A DNA stretch of 64,000 nucleotides from Paragyromitra xinjiangensis (lineage: Eukaryota > Ascomycota > Pezizomycetes > Pezizales > Discinaceae): positions 310,001 through 374,000 of the forward strand of contig JBCAMK010000015.1 in NCBI GenBank assembly GCA_038503065.1, in the 5' to 3' direction. Of the stretch, positions 22,661 to 35,431 are shown piece after piece. How positions within the stretch are numbered: the first letter of the stretch is position 1; every line of letters begins with the position of its first letter. Below the pieces are notes generated by a model. The model made no database searches. It was not told the DNA's origin and was given only the letters and a program-made list of their open reading frames with translations. The position numbers were made by a program, and so were the translations under genes.

Positions 22661-25278
22661 TGTTGGTGGAGCTGTAGGAGAAATCAAGTTCTCCTGAGCA
22701 ATGAAGGATTCTGCCCTTGGGCCAAGAAGCAAGCTGTGCTAGATAAGATGTTAGAATCTTCAGCTTCCCTCGAATTGACCCGATCCTTCCTCCCTGTATT
22801 GATGGCCTTGATGTTAGCACCTTGGATAGCTGAGGAGGAGGTCGTGATTCGTGAATCGTGATATTTTGGTGTGTAACGGCACGAGTCCAATTAAGCCTCA
22901 TCTTACGCTAAACCCAAATAGTAGCTTGTGAGTCTTGGCGAGGAACCCCGCAATACAAGCCTAGGTCACCACCTAAAGAGTACGGATATATCTTTATTCT
23001 ACCGGAGAAACAATCATCCTAGATTTACACAGGCTCAATCATTTCTCTACAAGTAGTTTTCTAATATCAATCATCCTTGTCCAGCCGGGCGCAAAGTGTT
23101 TATCGAACTAAACCTCTGCTGAAGTACATGTAGCATAGCACTACTGATAAAGGAATCTAAAATTCGTTCCTCCGTCGACCCAAATAGCTATAGGACTAAA
23201 TAATGACAACTGAAAAGGATTTTTATAAGGCGAGCATCATCGTACACTCCATCTGCCCAGAAGTGGAACAACGCTCTTAACAAACAAAAAATGAAGATAA
23301 ATTCCGCCGTGAAGCCAGACTGCGACTCATTTCGCTTTGTAGAACTCCAAAATTGATGAGAGTCAGACCCTAAGCTCTCTCTATCTCAACTATAAACAGA
23401 CTTGAGCCTTTCCATAGTCTCCTGATTAATTAATTTATCGGGGTGGTAGAAAGATCATACTTTTTCATTAGATTCTCCGTATCTAGTAGAAAAAGTTACT
23501 GATAAAGAGATAAACTAAGACTCGATCTCATAGCTACATGCAGCTTTTATCGCCGAGCTCTCATTACACACAAATACAATGCATCATAAATTATCACTCG
23601 ATTCCACTTTTCCGTCGTTTTATTGGAGAAGCTTCTAAAACGTGGCCGTTTAGGCGTGACTCTAGAGAAGAAAACTGGGCCATGCTAGACGAATACATAC
23701 AAGGAAGCACTATTTGTCCTTAGATAACACGTAACTGATTCACGCTTATTGCCCTACATGCCTATCATTTCCACACTCCCCATCCTCAGCTAGAGACCAT
23801 GGCCTAGGAAGAAAAAACTGTAAAGAATAATGAACTACAACAACTAATCGATGGGTTGGGCGCGAGGTAAAAGACTGACGAGCCTCACCCACCACGACCA
23901 ACACCCCCTAGTCCCACGAGCAGGCCGCGTATGCTACGACATACTCCGCAGAACCCTTCCAAGCTCCATCGCCACGAATCTCCTACATCGATCACCTGAC
24001 TTATTCCCTCCACGCATTCGCGGCCTTGTTGATTACGTCTATGGACACGATGACACCGCACACCGCACCAACCAACTTACTTTACTACACAAAAGCAACG
24101 ACCAGCGTCAAGAGCACTTAGGTGCATCTATACACATCATTATCTTATAGTCTCTACGCCTCAGTGATAAGGATTGAAAATGACGGCTTCGAGCTCTCAG
24201 CCGGTTATTTCAGATAGCTTGATTGGTACAGACTGAACAACAAGTGTAGGAATGGCAACCCGCATACCGTGATTTTTTCTCAACCAATTCTTGGCATCTG
24301 ACGACATCCTGCATCACTAAGAGATCGTACCTGATAATTAAGCCTCAGTTAGCCTTACAATCAGGAGAGCCAGAGCCAGAGCTCGCACCAGAAGCAAATT
24401 AATGGCACGAAGAACCCTGCTACTAGAGATTGCTAGAATTCCCAACGCATTTTAGGTCTCAGATAAGGCCTAGTTACTATTGGTGGATAGAGCGGCTAGG
24501 CTGATAATCCTAGAGCGTGGTAGAAGTGGGAATGGTAGCGGTACAGGGTTTGCTACTGTAGCACAGTATCATATATGTCTGGAATTTTTTCCAAAAAAGA
24601 AAAATAAATACCGAAAAAACAAGCATCCATGGACTTCCATGGTTGTTGTGCATGTAGTGTTTCTTAGTTAGGAAGTATCATGCAGCTCTTGTGCTTCTAG
24701 CAGCCCTATCGCGACGCCACAGCACGGTCCGAAAACCATCTTTGGTGTCACTCTGGCTATCATATCACATCTAGATAATCAATTAACTTTATGAGGGCCT
24801 AATTCGGGTTAGATAACTCTCGTTTAATTAATTATTAGATTGATATAACAAGGAAAAGTTTACACATGCGTATACCTAAGCTTCTGAAGCCAGAAAAGAG
24901 ATTACCACCAGCCAAACCTAAAGGATCTAGCAACCGAGATTGTTTTAGGTATCTCTCATCTTGCTTCTTTGACCCGATCCCTCGAAAATGAATGATTAAA
25001 AGAGTGTATGCGGGGATAAAGTGAACTACAAAAAATAACAAAAAAGATAATCGATCAATTTGCCAGAGGAAGAAAAATAGAAGGAAATTAAATGAAGGTA
25101 TATACGGAAGTAGTGGGAATAGGAGCAGAAAAGCCAGTTACTGCCTTTTTAACTACTTGAGGCTATTCGATTACAAAGAAAGCGTGAGAGCAAAGAATTG
25201 GCGAAACCTGCCATCGTTCTGATAACTTCTTTCCTTCTGTATATAAAGAAGGCAAGAGCAACCCTCCGATCCATCCGA
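22661..25278. other. 2.6-kb gap between dynactin p150 and the arrestin gene
   Basis: Apart from the dynactin promoter side, I see one ATG-started 99-codon frame (23851-24150, listed separately) and one TACATGTA at 23125. The rest is AT-rich, with no gene structure. Confidence 0.45.
23851..24150 (+). CDS. Small 99-aa open frame, unrecognised
   Basis: An uninterrupted ATG-to-stop frame of 99 aa stands in otherwise stop-rich sequence and is more GC-rich than its flanks. The product is basic and His/Arg-rich (HHDQHPLVPRAGRVCYDIL...) with no hydrophobic segment, signal peptide or motif I recognise. There is no supporting intron or promoter element. It may be a chance frame or a remnant of an older gene. 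Confidence 0.2.
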   Translation: MGWARGKRLTSLTHHDQHPLVPRAGRVCYDILRRTLPSSIATNLLHRSPDLFPPRIRGLVDYVYGHDDTAHRTNQLTLLHKSNDQRQEHLGASIHIIIL

Positions 25279-27614
25279 CTAGAAGTCCTTAACGAAAAAC
25301 GGCTGAACATCTGTCTCCTTCAGAGTCAAGAATCTTTCGCCCTCTTTCCAGGTTGGGGCCTTATTTGAAGGAGCCCCAGCTCCAGAGCTAGAGGGTCCTC
25401 CAGCCCCAGAAGCAGACCCAGAACTACTTCTTCTTCTTGCACTGCTCCTGCTGCTTCCTACGCCGCTCCCATATCTTATTTCCTCTAGTGCATTCATTCT
25501 GAATTCGGGCATCCTCTTCCTACCTGGGGCCAAAGGGTTGATGTTTCCCAGAACGATTGGAATAGCAACCTCGAGATCTCTTGTCGTGGATGTGGACTTT
25601 TTGAACCAATTGCCGCTCCCACTTACTGGAACAGTAACCTGCAGAAGATGGGTAACTACAAAAGTGAGGCCTTTGTTGGCAGAACCCATAGAGATTGATG
25701 TAGCGGTGGTAGGGGTGCTGACTGTGGGAGAATGGGCTGGCGATTTTCCCTTTCCTTTTCCGCTGTATACCTCGTCGGATATTCCGTCGACATGTCCAAG
25801 AGCAGGAGCTGAGTTCATGATAACGTCAGACGAGCCTAATGGAAGAGTTGAAGTAGGCAGGAGGAACTCGTTAATGAATGTCTGAAATGTTGGAAGCCGG
25901 ATTTTGATAGGAAGTTCAATCTCCCTCCCTCCTTTCAGAGCTTCGTCTCCATCTTCCTCATTAGTAGCGTCTGAACTTTCCGCCTGGGTTTCTTTAACGA
26001 TATGGGCATCTTCAGGATGAAGAGTGAACTTCTTCCCAGTCAGGACCCTCGATTGCTTCCTTCCAACCACCTTCATGTCTCGCAGACGCTCTTCATCATC
26101 GCTATCACTTTCCTCGTCGTCGCTCCTATGGTCAATCCGAGCGAGAAACCTTCTTTCGACAACTCTAACCCCCAACCCTTTTGGCATTGACCCAGGGTCC
26201 TTAACAGTCAACTTCAGCCTTAACGTTATCTCGTCATCTGGCAAGAACTTGGTCTTTGGCAATTCAACCGTGAGTCTTGCGGCCGTGTTACCATCGTCAT
26301 CCTTGATTCTAGCTGATTTGGTGGCTGATGGATTAAGGGAGCGAGGTTTATCTATGATTGGCGTACTGTTGCTGGAAGCAGATGATGGAAGGTCTGCCGT
26401 CGTCAAAGTTAATTTTGGTTTAGCGACCTTGAGGGATGCTCCAGAACCATTAGGCGGAAGATCAGCGTTATTAACAAGTTTTTCGTTGATCGACTCGATG
26501 CCTTTCCCTTTCCCATTCCTTTCTTTGGTGATAGCCTTTGTGCCAGTCCGGGGGATATATGGCGAATCCAAGTATGGATCGACATAGGGGATAAAAATGA
26601 TTTCAAGGGGCCTGCTCTTGACTTCCGATACCCTGGATTTCGTAGACGCAGAATCACCAACAACCGTGTCATTTGTATTTGTGAGTTTCGCAGTAAACGA
26701 ATACCCAAGCTGGGGATTTCTTGACGTCGGTGGCAGATTCAAGTAAGGGAAATTAAACCCGAAGAGAAACGTGCGAAGACCTTCATTGATGTCTGTGATA
26801 TTCAGTCAATTTTCTTCCTTCTAGGTCCCCCAGCAGTATGTATAACTTTGTACGCCTGATCAGAAAAATATGTGACCCACCTCCGACATAGACATCATGA
26901 GAGATGCTCAGAAAGGTGACTATGTATTTATCGACTTCAGCCATCCCATTAAAGGTGACTGTGAGAGTCATCCCCTTCAGGGGCTTTTTAAGTCGAAGAG
27001 TAACATTGCCTGCCATTATTAGTTTTATTCGATCAAAAAATACATGGCCCCAATAAAAGACGTATGTATAATAAGGAAATAGCTGAGTAATGAATGGGTA
27101 GTATAGCCATTTTATACGGCGGGGCCCTTCATGAAAGTAAAATATAAGACTCACCATTGAAGACGGCTACCGGCCCAAAAACCAACTTGGCGTTCTGGCC
27201 GCCAAGCTCTTCGATCCTGAAGTCTTCAATCACTGACTCTCTTCCAATACCTCTAAACCTATTGGCTGCTACTACCTTAGCAGCCACCGCGTGCCATGCA
27301 CCAAGGGGAGTTCTACCGGAAACCATTTCGAATTTGGGAGAAGTGAAACTAGACTGTCTCCGCACTGCGGTATTGTCGTCCTCGCCAGAGATATCGATGG
27401 GCGCTGTATCAGGAGTAGCAGTAGCTGGATGGATATCCCTGGTCTGCTCCGATGCTTGCGGGGGTAAAGGGTGTGAAGAAGAGTCGTCAATACTAATCTT
27501 GGGTAGCTCTGGGAGGTCTTTTTCCTGTGGAGTGAGAGCTGGTGGAGGTTGAATTGATATGGATGAAGCAGGGAGAGAGTCAGATGATCCAGAGCAGCAA
27601 AACTTAAAACCCAT
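25279..27614 (-). CDS. Arrestin-fold (ART-like) protein
   Basis: Three exons (27614-27155, 27009-26881, 26792-25279) joined in phase 1 twice give 700 aa. Fungal arrestin-related proteins recruit ubiquitin ligases to membrane transporters or act as signalling scaffolds. The arrestin N-domain strands are visible (GPVAVFNGNVTLRLKKPL, KGMTLTVTFNG), with the family-like FNFPYLNLPPTS and GYSFTAKL. A C-domain-like half follows (ARLTVELPKTKFLPDDEI and KLTVKDPGSMPKGLGVRVV). Long acidic and Ser/Gly-rich loops interrupt it. The N-terminus MGFKFCCSGSS has Gly2 followed by a Cys pair, compatible with double acylation. No PPxY motif was noticed. The fold call is good; the subfamily is open. Confidence 0.8.
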
Positions 27615-28858
27615 GATGAAACGTTAGTAAGGGATGTGCTGAAGTAAGGGAAGGCGGTTAGAAATATTGTTTTTTTTTGTGGTGATGGGGAGAAGGATGA
27701 TGAGGAGGTTGAAAGATGAGAATAAGAATTACGATTGTGTTATAGATAATGCAGCGGAGACGTTGCAGGAACACAAAGATCTGGGTATGCACAGTCCGGG
27801 GTAAGCATCAGATCCATAGTATCGGAGAATTCTCTTGGACACCCAATATTATTTGCACGGACAACACGAAGACCGCCGAGACATCGACAACACACAATAG
27901 TGTGACGGCGTAAGAGACCAATACGGAATTGTATGACTTACCAAGACGCGACTTTGGAACAGAGGTAGCCTAGAGGTTCTCCGGAATCCTTGGTGCTTTG
28001 TGCTTGTTCGGAAGAACACGAACGACGTGTGGAGAATGGCGATACTCTATAAATCTCAATTGTGTAGGTTTGTTTGCATCACGAGGTGGGCGCAGTTAAG
28101 GAGAGCTGCGCCAGTCTAACCAACTCTGCCACCTTCAGTCAGAACCAATCGCTCGGCTCCCAGTAATTCATCATGCACAGACTGTGCGACTTGGCTTCTG
28201 GAAATTTCCCGTTATCGAGTCCCTGATAGGCGTTGCATAAAACAAGAAATGGAAGCGAAACTTGGCTAACTAGGTTGAGGATAAATCATGTTTCTCCTTC
28301 TTGAAGCTTATTTTGCTTTTTCCAACGCCCAAGAGCTCTTTGCTAGTGGCCGGGTAACTCAATTTGACGCTACCGCCTCAGCCTTCATGCAAGTTTCGCT
28401 ATCTGGATGAGGTTGGCTGCAGACCAGCAGCAGGAATGCAGCTGCAAGGGTCTGACGTGGGAGATAGCCTTCCAAGGCAGAAATTTTCTACCGCATTTTA
28501 ATCCCGCTTGACAATGCCCTGAAAGTTAATAGTCCTCCCGCTGCTGGTTTCACGAAGACGATGCATTGCAGTTTCTGGCAACACCATTGAGCTGAAATTT
28601 AGTCACTACGGCAGTCGTAAGAAAACAAATAAATCCTAGTATCTGCTACGTGTCCGGCAGACTTTCCTATGCTGTCGGTAGCTCTTCACTTCAGCTGTCC
28701 TCTGCCACTCTTCGCTGACTTTATTGCAGCTAATCAGGCCAGTATCGCGTTTTTAAGCTGAGGTTTTACACTATGTGCCTCATCTGTCGTCGTTTGGGAT
28801 CCAAGCCAATCGAAAGCTTATTGCAGTTCGTCATACTACAACTTGTACAACAGGAATA

Positions 28859-28918
28859 TACATGTACTACATGTATACATCGAGGCATTGGGTGTACATA
28901 TATGTACATATATGTACA
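28859..28918. repeat. Palindrome cluster (TACATGTA x2 and a 26-bp palindrome)
   Basis: TACATGTA occurs at 28859-28866 and 28868-28875. A perfect 26-bp palindrome at 28893-28918 consists of TGTACATATA repeated 2.6 times. The 60-bp block could extrude hairpins. No gene is within 1.2 kb. Confidence 0.75.
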
Positions 28919-30931
28919 ATGATGTATGTACCGCAAATCAACTCCACCATCCACAATCCCAATTTTTTCTAACTGCATAACCAAGTCCTAAAAGCCCTCA
29001 CGAATCCGACTGTTTTTCGTAATTCATATTCAATACAAATTCTAGCAATTAGGTGAATAAACCTATTTGGGTTTGCAATACCTCGATATATCATACTAAG
29101 TTACAAACTTCCCCTCCTTGCTTGGCTCCTGGATCATCGCTCATGATACCAAGAAGACATCAAAACACCCTGGTCGCTGTTTGCTCCGACACCAAGTTAG
29201 GATCTCCAACAGACCGATATTTAAACCGATCCGAAGATGCTGGAATCGACTAGCCAGCTAAAAAGCACTCGCGGGATTTCATCTGGGTTATTGAAACAAG
29301 AAACTAGTATAGTTGTTATTCCATCACTGAAAAGGTGTCCTAGGCTTAAGTAGCCGGTCCGAATAGCCCGAAGATGAGAATTGTTAATAATCGAGCCCCT
29401 AGATGCTAATATTGCCTGTCCTAGCCAGGCCGAGGAGCTGAAATTGCCAGGACTGAAGCTTCTAACTCACCAGCCCTACCGAAACCCCCCTTTTCAACAT
29501 CGACTACACTTCCCTCGGCTTTTAAACATGTTCAGAACATAAAGACAACTCAGAAGAATGACAAAACGCCCAAAAAGCCAGAACGTGCCAATCAGACAAG
29601 GCCTGGAAGTCATCGCGCCGTATACCTAAACGGCCCGGTGGATCAACAAGCCTCCAACAACGCCTTGAGAGTGAGCCTTTTTGCTTAGGTATCACAAATA
29701 ACGGCCTTTAAACACCGCAAAGTTTACAGGCTCTAGTCTGAGCTGCCAACTAAGCGCATCCCATCGACGCGAGGATCGATGCAATGATTACCGGGAAAAC
29801 AACACACTAAGCGGTTGAAAACTCCCCTAGCGACATCCAGTAGTTTTTTTTAATTCTCCGAACAAAGTTTGTGGCGGTTTTTGGTCGGCTCCAAACACCA
29901 CATCCGCAAACAAAAGCAAATACCGAACCGCAAAGAAAAGGAAAGAAAAGTTTTCAAATCTATCGACATTCCGCCTTGATGTTGTAAACTCGCCGATTGC
30001 AAACTGTCAATGACCACAAATTCGGAAATCTATGACTGATATACTGAGATCATGGCTTCCAGGATATATCTTTTTCTCGCATATCGCTAGGCGCTTTTCC
30101 CGATATCGAGATTCCTCATCGAGAAGCGGATGATTACTGATCATCGCAAACCGCCAATGATCAAGCCCGGGTGAGAACTAAGACGCTCAGGCGAAAGCCC
30201 TAGATGGGTTTTCAATAATTCTAAATCATTATTACCCCATTCGCTGTAGTACTAGTATACTGTCCTGAAGAGGATTGAAGCTAGACTTTGGAGCCCTATC
30301 GCTCAACAAAACTGGGTTACCTTTATGGTTCAAGTCAAGGGCCCGATTCTACCTCATATATCCACGCTTAAAAATTACCAAAACAGGATTTTATCTGTTT
30401 CCTCTGGACAGCGATTATCTAGGAGTCTACAACGCAGCGTTTAAATGACAGATATCGGTGCTCTACCCAAAAGCATGCTGTCACAGGCCACACATTATAA
30501 CCGTACCACTAACTAATGTTTTTGTATGCTTGTTAATCTGGTAGCATTCTAATAAGTCACCAGGTACTCCGATATATCCCGCTGCAGAGAAATTTTTGCT
30601 GAGGAACGTAAAAAACTATCGGTTGCAAAGACTTCAGGGGACATCGGGAATATACGGATAGGACTGACGAGCAAGCAAAAGATCCAGGCCGGACTGACTA
30701 CATACGAGAGGATTCAGAGAACCAGATGAGGAATCGTATATCTGGATATAATCCTGTGATATAAGACTCACTGTCGGAGTTCGGCACCTATTAAGAGGAG
30801 AAAAAAGTTGCTGGCAAACACTGAGTGTGATATTATGCAGTTCTCATTGAACACTGGATAGAAGTTTGGTTCTAGAAAAAATACTCATTACCGGTGTCAC
30901 ATTTCATCTATCTATTTCCCACCAATCAAGC

Positions 30932-30946
30932 AGGGTTAGGGTTAGG
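30932..30946. repeat. Interstitial telomere-like tract
   Basis: AGGGTTAGGGTTAGG, two and a half units of the fungal telomere repeat TTAGGG, lies about 1.7 kb upstream of the transporter gene. Confidence 0.6.
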
Positions 30947-32615
30947 CTGACTGGGCAGGAACGCCCTCATGGAGATGATACACATGTCGATATGTGACCC
31001 AATGAACGAAAACATGGGTGTGTGAAGATAGGTATCGTGTGGGCGGTGAGTAACGGATGCATGGCCGATATGCGGGGAAGGGGAGTAATGATGGAAAAAT
31101 GCGGGATACGAGGGCTTGAGATCATCCGGAATAACACCCGGATGGGTAAAAATCTGTGTCGTCAGTAGGTAAAACGTGAGAAAAAATTTATATATCGATC
31201 GGATTTGGTGGTGATTTTGGCGACTTGGCGATTTAATAGCTCGGTGGTTGGGACCTGTTGAGGAGTCTTTTCCTTTATCTATTCTCTGGAAATAAGGTTT
31301 GAGATGAGGAACTCAAAGAAGGTTGACACTTCGCGTGAGTATCCGCATGGACTCGGCTACTGGCCAAGATCATCACGTGGATTTAAAGACATCAGAGAGA
31401 TCCTGAAGCTGGGATGTGGTGAATTACCCACAAATCAAATATTGCTGACTTGAGGTTTTTGACAGCCAAAAATCACAAAGTTTCTAGTCACAAATTCGGA
31501 AAATTTAGGAATAGCCGTGCAGGCAGTTCCATCACCGGCCCCAGCCAGGAAGGGAGTACCTAATCCTGAATGGAATCGTTATGTGATGTTGCTGCAGGAC
31601 CGTGACGCGCCGCCACATGTCGTTGAAACGTGGGCTCCACGGTGAGAAAATTTGAAGATAACGGTTGGTAAGTCCATAGGTGTTGAGACTTGGGAGAGAA
31701 TCCTGCTTCTGTAACCGACGTAATCCTTGTGATGTTTCTGTAGCGTTACGCATTCGGGCGGTGATCCTGAGCGCAGCTCTGGAACCTTGGCTTTTTCAGT
31801 TGCACGGCACTGGAATGCTTTTCCAGTGTTCGGGAGCGCGCTGAACGTGGTAAAGCAAGCTGCCAAGGCCATGCCATGCTGAGCCCCATCTATCGACGCT
31901 ATCATGCATACATGTAGGCGGTAGAGTATTGTACTTACGATACAGAAATTTCAGTTGGGCCATGGTGACTTGGTGACCCCTTCTGTGTGTCGTACGCCGA
32001 TAAACCCGCTTTAAACCCACTCCCCCTTTCCGTTGCACTCGCGACTGCCTAAAACCTTGGAGTTTGATCATTTGGATTTGAACTTCTCGCGACGAACACG
32101 GGACCAATCTGCCCATTGTGCCTCTCGCCGAGTCTCTATCTGTCCTGCATCTCACTCGTCGTACGCTTTGTCTCCCAGTCGGGTCTCGGTATCCACGAAA
32201 CAACCAATAAGCTTCTCCCTGTCAAGCACGCCCTTCCTACTGTCTCGCGTACCTCATCCTTTTCGTCCATTTGTGAGCTCGTACCCCCATCACAGCTTCC
32301 ACTATCTAGATATATTTGTATCACATAGCATCAGGATCCTGCATCATCTTGCCATCAGCAGATTGATTTTCATTCTTGCTGAGCTGCACCTTATTCCCTG
32401 CTCGGTTGTCCTGCACTCCACCGGTGGTGCAGGGACTACTTAAGAACGCAGCCATCATAGCTCCATTACCTCTTGCTGAGGAGGTTGGCACTGCTCCAGT
32501 TGAATCTTACCAGCTTCAGGACCTCTCGAAACTTCGCGAGCTCAGAAAACGCCTCGAAAAGCAGAAGAGGGACGACGAGAAATTCTACAGCAGACTCGAA
32601 CAAGCAGAAGCAGGG

Positions 32616-35431
32616 ATGAAGTTCTCTCACAGCATCCAGTTCAATGCAGTGCCGGACTGGAGCTCTCATTATATTGCGTACTCTAATCTAAAGAAGCTGT
32701 GTGTTGTGCCCCAATCCTAGTGTTGTGCCCTTTCGTCCCTGTGTTCCGGAGGAGAACGCAAATTTTAGCTGATGTCTTGGCAGTATCTACACGCTCGAGA
32801 AGACCGCCATCCAAGCAGCCCAGGCGGATGAAAGCGAAGAATCAGCACTTATACCCCGCGGCGACTACACTGAACCAGATTTGGTATTTCGAAGGAATCT
32901 CGACAATGAGCTCGAAAAGATCTCGTCATTTTACAACCTTAAAGAGAATGAGCTTCTAAAAGAAGTCTTTGAGCTCTCTCTTGAGGCTAAAGCATTCGAA
33001 GATGGTAAAGACAGTGAAATGGGCTCAGAGATTTTCGGAGAGCCTAGTAGTCGAAGGAGAAGTATAGGGTATGCTGGGATGTCTCGGACAGGAAGTCATC
33101 AATCTCGTCGGGATGGGGACGAAGAATCAGAGATTTCAGAGGAGGAGGGCGAGGGTGGTCAGAGTTCGGGGCTATTATCGAAACTAAAAAGAGGAAAGAC
33201 ATGGAGTAACATGGATAGTTCGGCCAGTCACCACAGTCACGACCCTCCAGCCTTTCGAAGGCGTGATTCCCAGGTCTATGAAGATTACCAGGGGCAATCA
33301 ATTGGCGAGCTCTACGATAAACGGATCATGCTGAAAAAGCGAAGCATTTCCTTGTTCGTTGCTCTAAGAGAACTAAAGAGCTTCGTTCAGCTTAACAGAA
33401 CGGGTTTTACAAAAGCGCTTAAGAAGTACGATAAAATCGTCAATCGTACCCTTAAGGAAGAGTACATCTCCTCTGTAATCGAGCCGTGCTATTGCTTCCG
33501 AAAAGCTACAACCCTTGAACTGGATAAAGCTATTGCGAAAATTGAGGAAATCTATGCGAATCTAATCACTAAAGGAGACATCGACGATGCGAAAAGGGAG
33601 CTGCGTCTCCACCTTAGAGAGCATGTCGTATGGGAACGAAACACGGTCTGGAGGGAGATGATTGGTATCGAGCGGAAAGCTCAAGCCGCGAACATGGGAC
33701 TGAGGAGGACTTTGCTAGGAGATAATGCAGACCCTACAAAAGCAAGACTAACAGGAGATGAACCCGAAGCCCCCACAACAAAAGAACTTGCGACACCTGT
33801 CGGGAGGATAAAATATCCAAGCTGGCTATTCAGTCCCGGGTTTTTCACGCTGTTTGGTATTATCACCATATTTATAATTCTACTGATTATTCCGATATCC
33901 AAAAGCCCGGAGCAGCAGAACTGCTTTGCGATGTTGGTATTTGTTTCTCTGCTATGGGCGACAGAGGTAAGCCATCACGAATCGGATTTCCATTCAAGAG
34001 ACATTAATCTAACCACTCCCAGGTTATCCCACTTTTTGTGACCTCTCTCCTTGTCCCTTTCTTGGTTGTCATGCTCCGAGTTGTTCGAGAAGACGCAAAG
34101 GGCCATCGCCGGCTCGAGTGTAACGAAGCTACAAAGTACATCTTTGCGGCAATGTGGACTCCTGTGATCATGTTACTTCTTGGAGGCTTCGCAATTGCAG
34201 CAGCACTGAGTAAATACGGAATTGCGAAAATGTTGGCGACATTTGTACTTAGCAAAGCCGGAACAAAACCAAGGACTGTTTTGGTGACGAACATGTTCGT
34301 GGCTATGTTTGCGAGCATGTGGATCTCCAACGTTGCGGCACCAGTATTGTGCTTTTCGATTATTCAGGTAATTAATCCAGTGTATTCCAATACTATATCA
34401 ATGCTGATAATTGCTGTTTACAGCCGTTGTTGCGAAATCTGCCCTCAGACTCCCAGTTTTCAAAAGCTTTAATCTTGGGAATTGCTCTGGCTTCGAACAT
34501 CGGTGGTATGGCTTCCCCGATTGCCAGCCCCCAAAACATTATCGCCCTCCAGAACATGAACCCCCCCCCAAGTTGGGGTAGCTGGTTCTTCGTCGCCCTT
34601 CCTGTTTGCATTCTTGCGATCCTTACCATCTGGGTCCTTCTCTTGATTTCCTTCAATCCTAGCAGGGGTACAACCATCATGCCGATTCGTCCGGTTAAAG
34701 ACAAGTTCTCTGGTGTTCAATGGTTCATTTCCCTCACCACCCTCACCACAATCATCCTATGGTGTTTCTCACACCAGCTCGAGAAAGTGTTTGGAGACAT
34801 GGGTGTCATCGCTATTATCCCACTTGTTCTTTTCTTCGGTACTGGTATTCTCACTAAGGAAGACTTCAACAATTTCTTGTGGACGATTATCATCCTCGCT
34901 GCTGGTGGTCTTTCTCTTGGAAAAGCCGTTAATTCCTCTGGGCTGTTGCACACAATTGCTCACGCGATTAAGGAGGAAGTCCACGGGATGAGTCTTTATG
35001 GGGTATTGGTTGTGTTCTGCGGGTTGATTCTCGTGATTGCAACGTTTATAAGCCATACTGTTGCCGCGTTGATTATTTTGCCGATTGTGGCACAGGTGGG
35101 CGCACAAATGAAGGAGCCGCATCCGAATCTCTTGGTTATGGGCGCAGCATTGATGTGCAGTGCGGCAATGGGACTGCCGACGTCTGGGTTCCCGAATATG
35201 AGTATGCTTTTTCTCACTTCCTAGGCGTTTTATACCACGTGGCTAGTGATCTATATTAGGATTGGCTAACTTATAAAACCTACAGCTGCAATTATGATGG
35301 AAGACCCGCAGACCGGTCAGAGGTACCTACGCGTGCAGCATTTCATCAGTAGGGGTATCCCGAGTAGTGTTCTTTCGTTTATGATCGTCATCACGGTGGG
35401 GTACGGTTTGATGCGCATTGCTGGATTCTAG
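32616..35431 (+). CDS. SPX-domain low-affinity phosphate transporter (Pho87/Pho90/Pho91 type)
   Basis: Five exons (32616-32698, 32784-33966, 34023-34367, 34424-35201, 35286-35431) give 844 aa. The protein starts MKFSHSIQFNAVPDWSSHYI, the canonical SPX start, followed by AYSNLKKL, the LEKISSFYNLKENEL segment and the basic helix TRFTKALKKYDK-like (TGFTKALKKYDKI). SPX domains read inositol pyrophosphates and gate phosphate uptake. From about residue 380 there are many membrane helices of the Na+/dicarboxylate-sulfate symporter (DASS) family, including SNIGGMASPIASPQN and AAMGLPTSGFPNM, which match the two substrate-binding loops. Plasma-membrane (Pho87/90) versus vacuolar (Pho91) placement cannot be settled here. 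The leader upstream of the ATG is in frame and open for 80 codons but has no ATG. Confidence 0.92.

Larger units (their letters stand above)
27615..32615. other. 5-kb gap with palindromes and a telomere-like tract
   Basis: No gene model is supportable. Content seen: the TACATGTA/TGTACATATA palindrome cluster at 28859-28918, a telomere-like tract at 30932-30946, a CACGTGG at 31374, a further TACATGTA at 31909, and the 5' leader of the phosphate transporter gene from about 32000. Confidence 0.5.

Noticed and set aside
25538..26587. Plus-strand frames opposite the arrestin-like gene
   Set aside because: Shadows of the Ser/Gly/Asp-rich coding strand.
28081..28140. tRNA D-arm-like stretch on the minus strand (GGCAGAGTTGGTTAGACTGG)
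   Set aside because: No box B, no acceptor stem and no T-run follow, so it is not a tRNA gene.
31796..32203. Arg-rich minus-strand frames upstream of the phosphate transporter
   Set aside because: Overlap the transporter's TC-rich leader and have no family resemblance.
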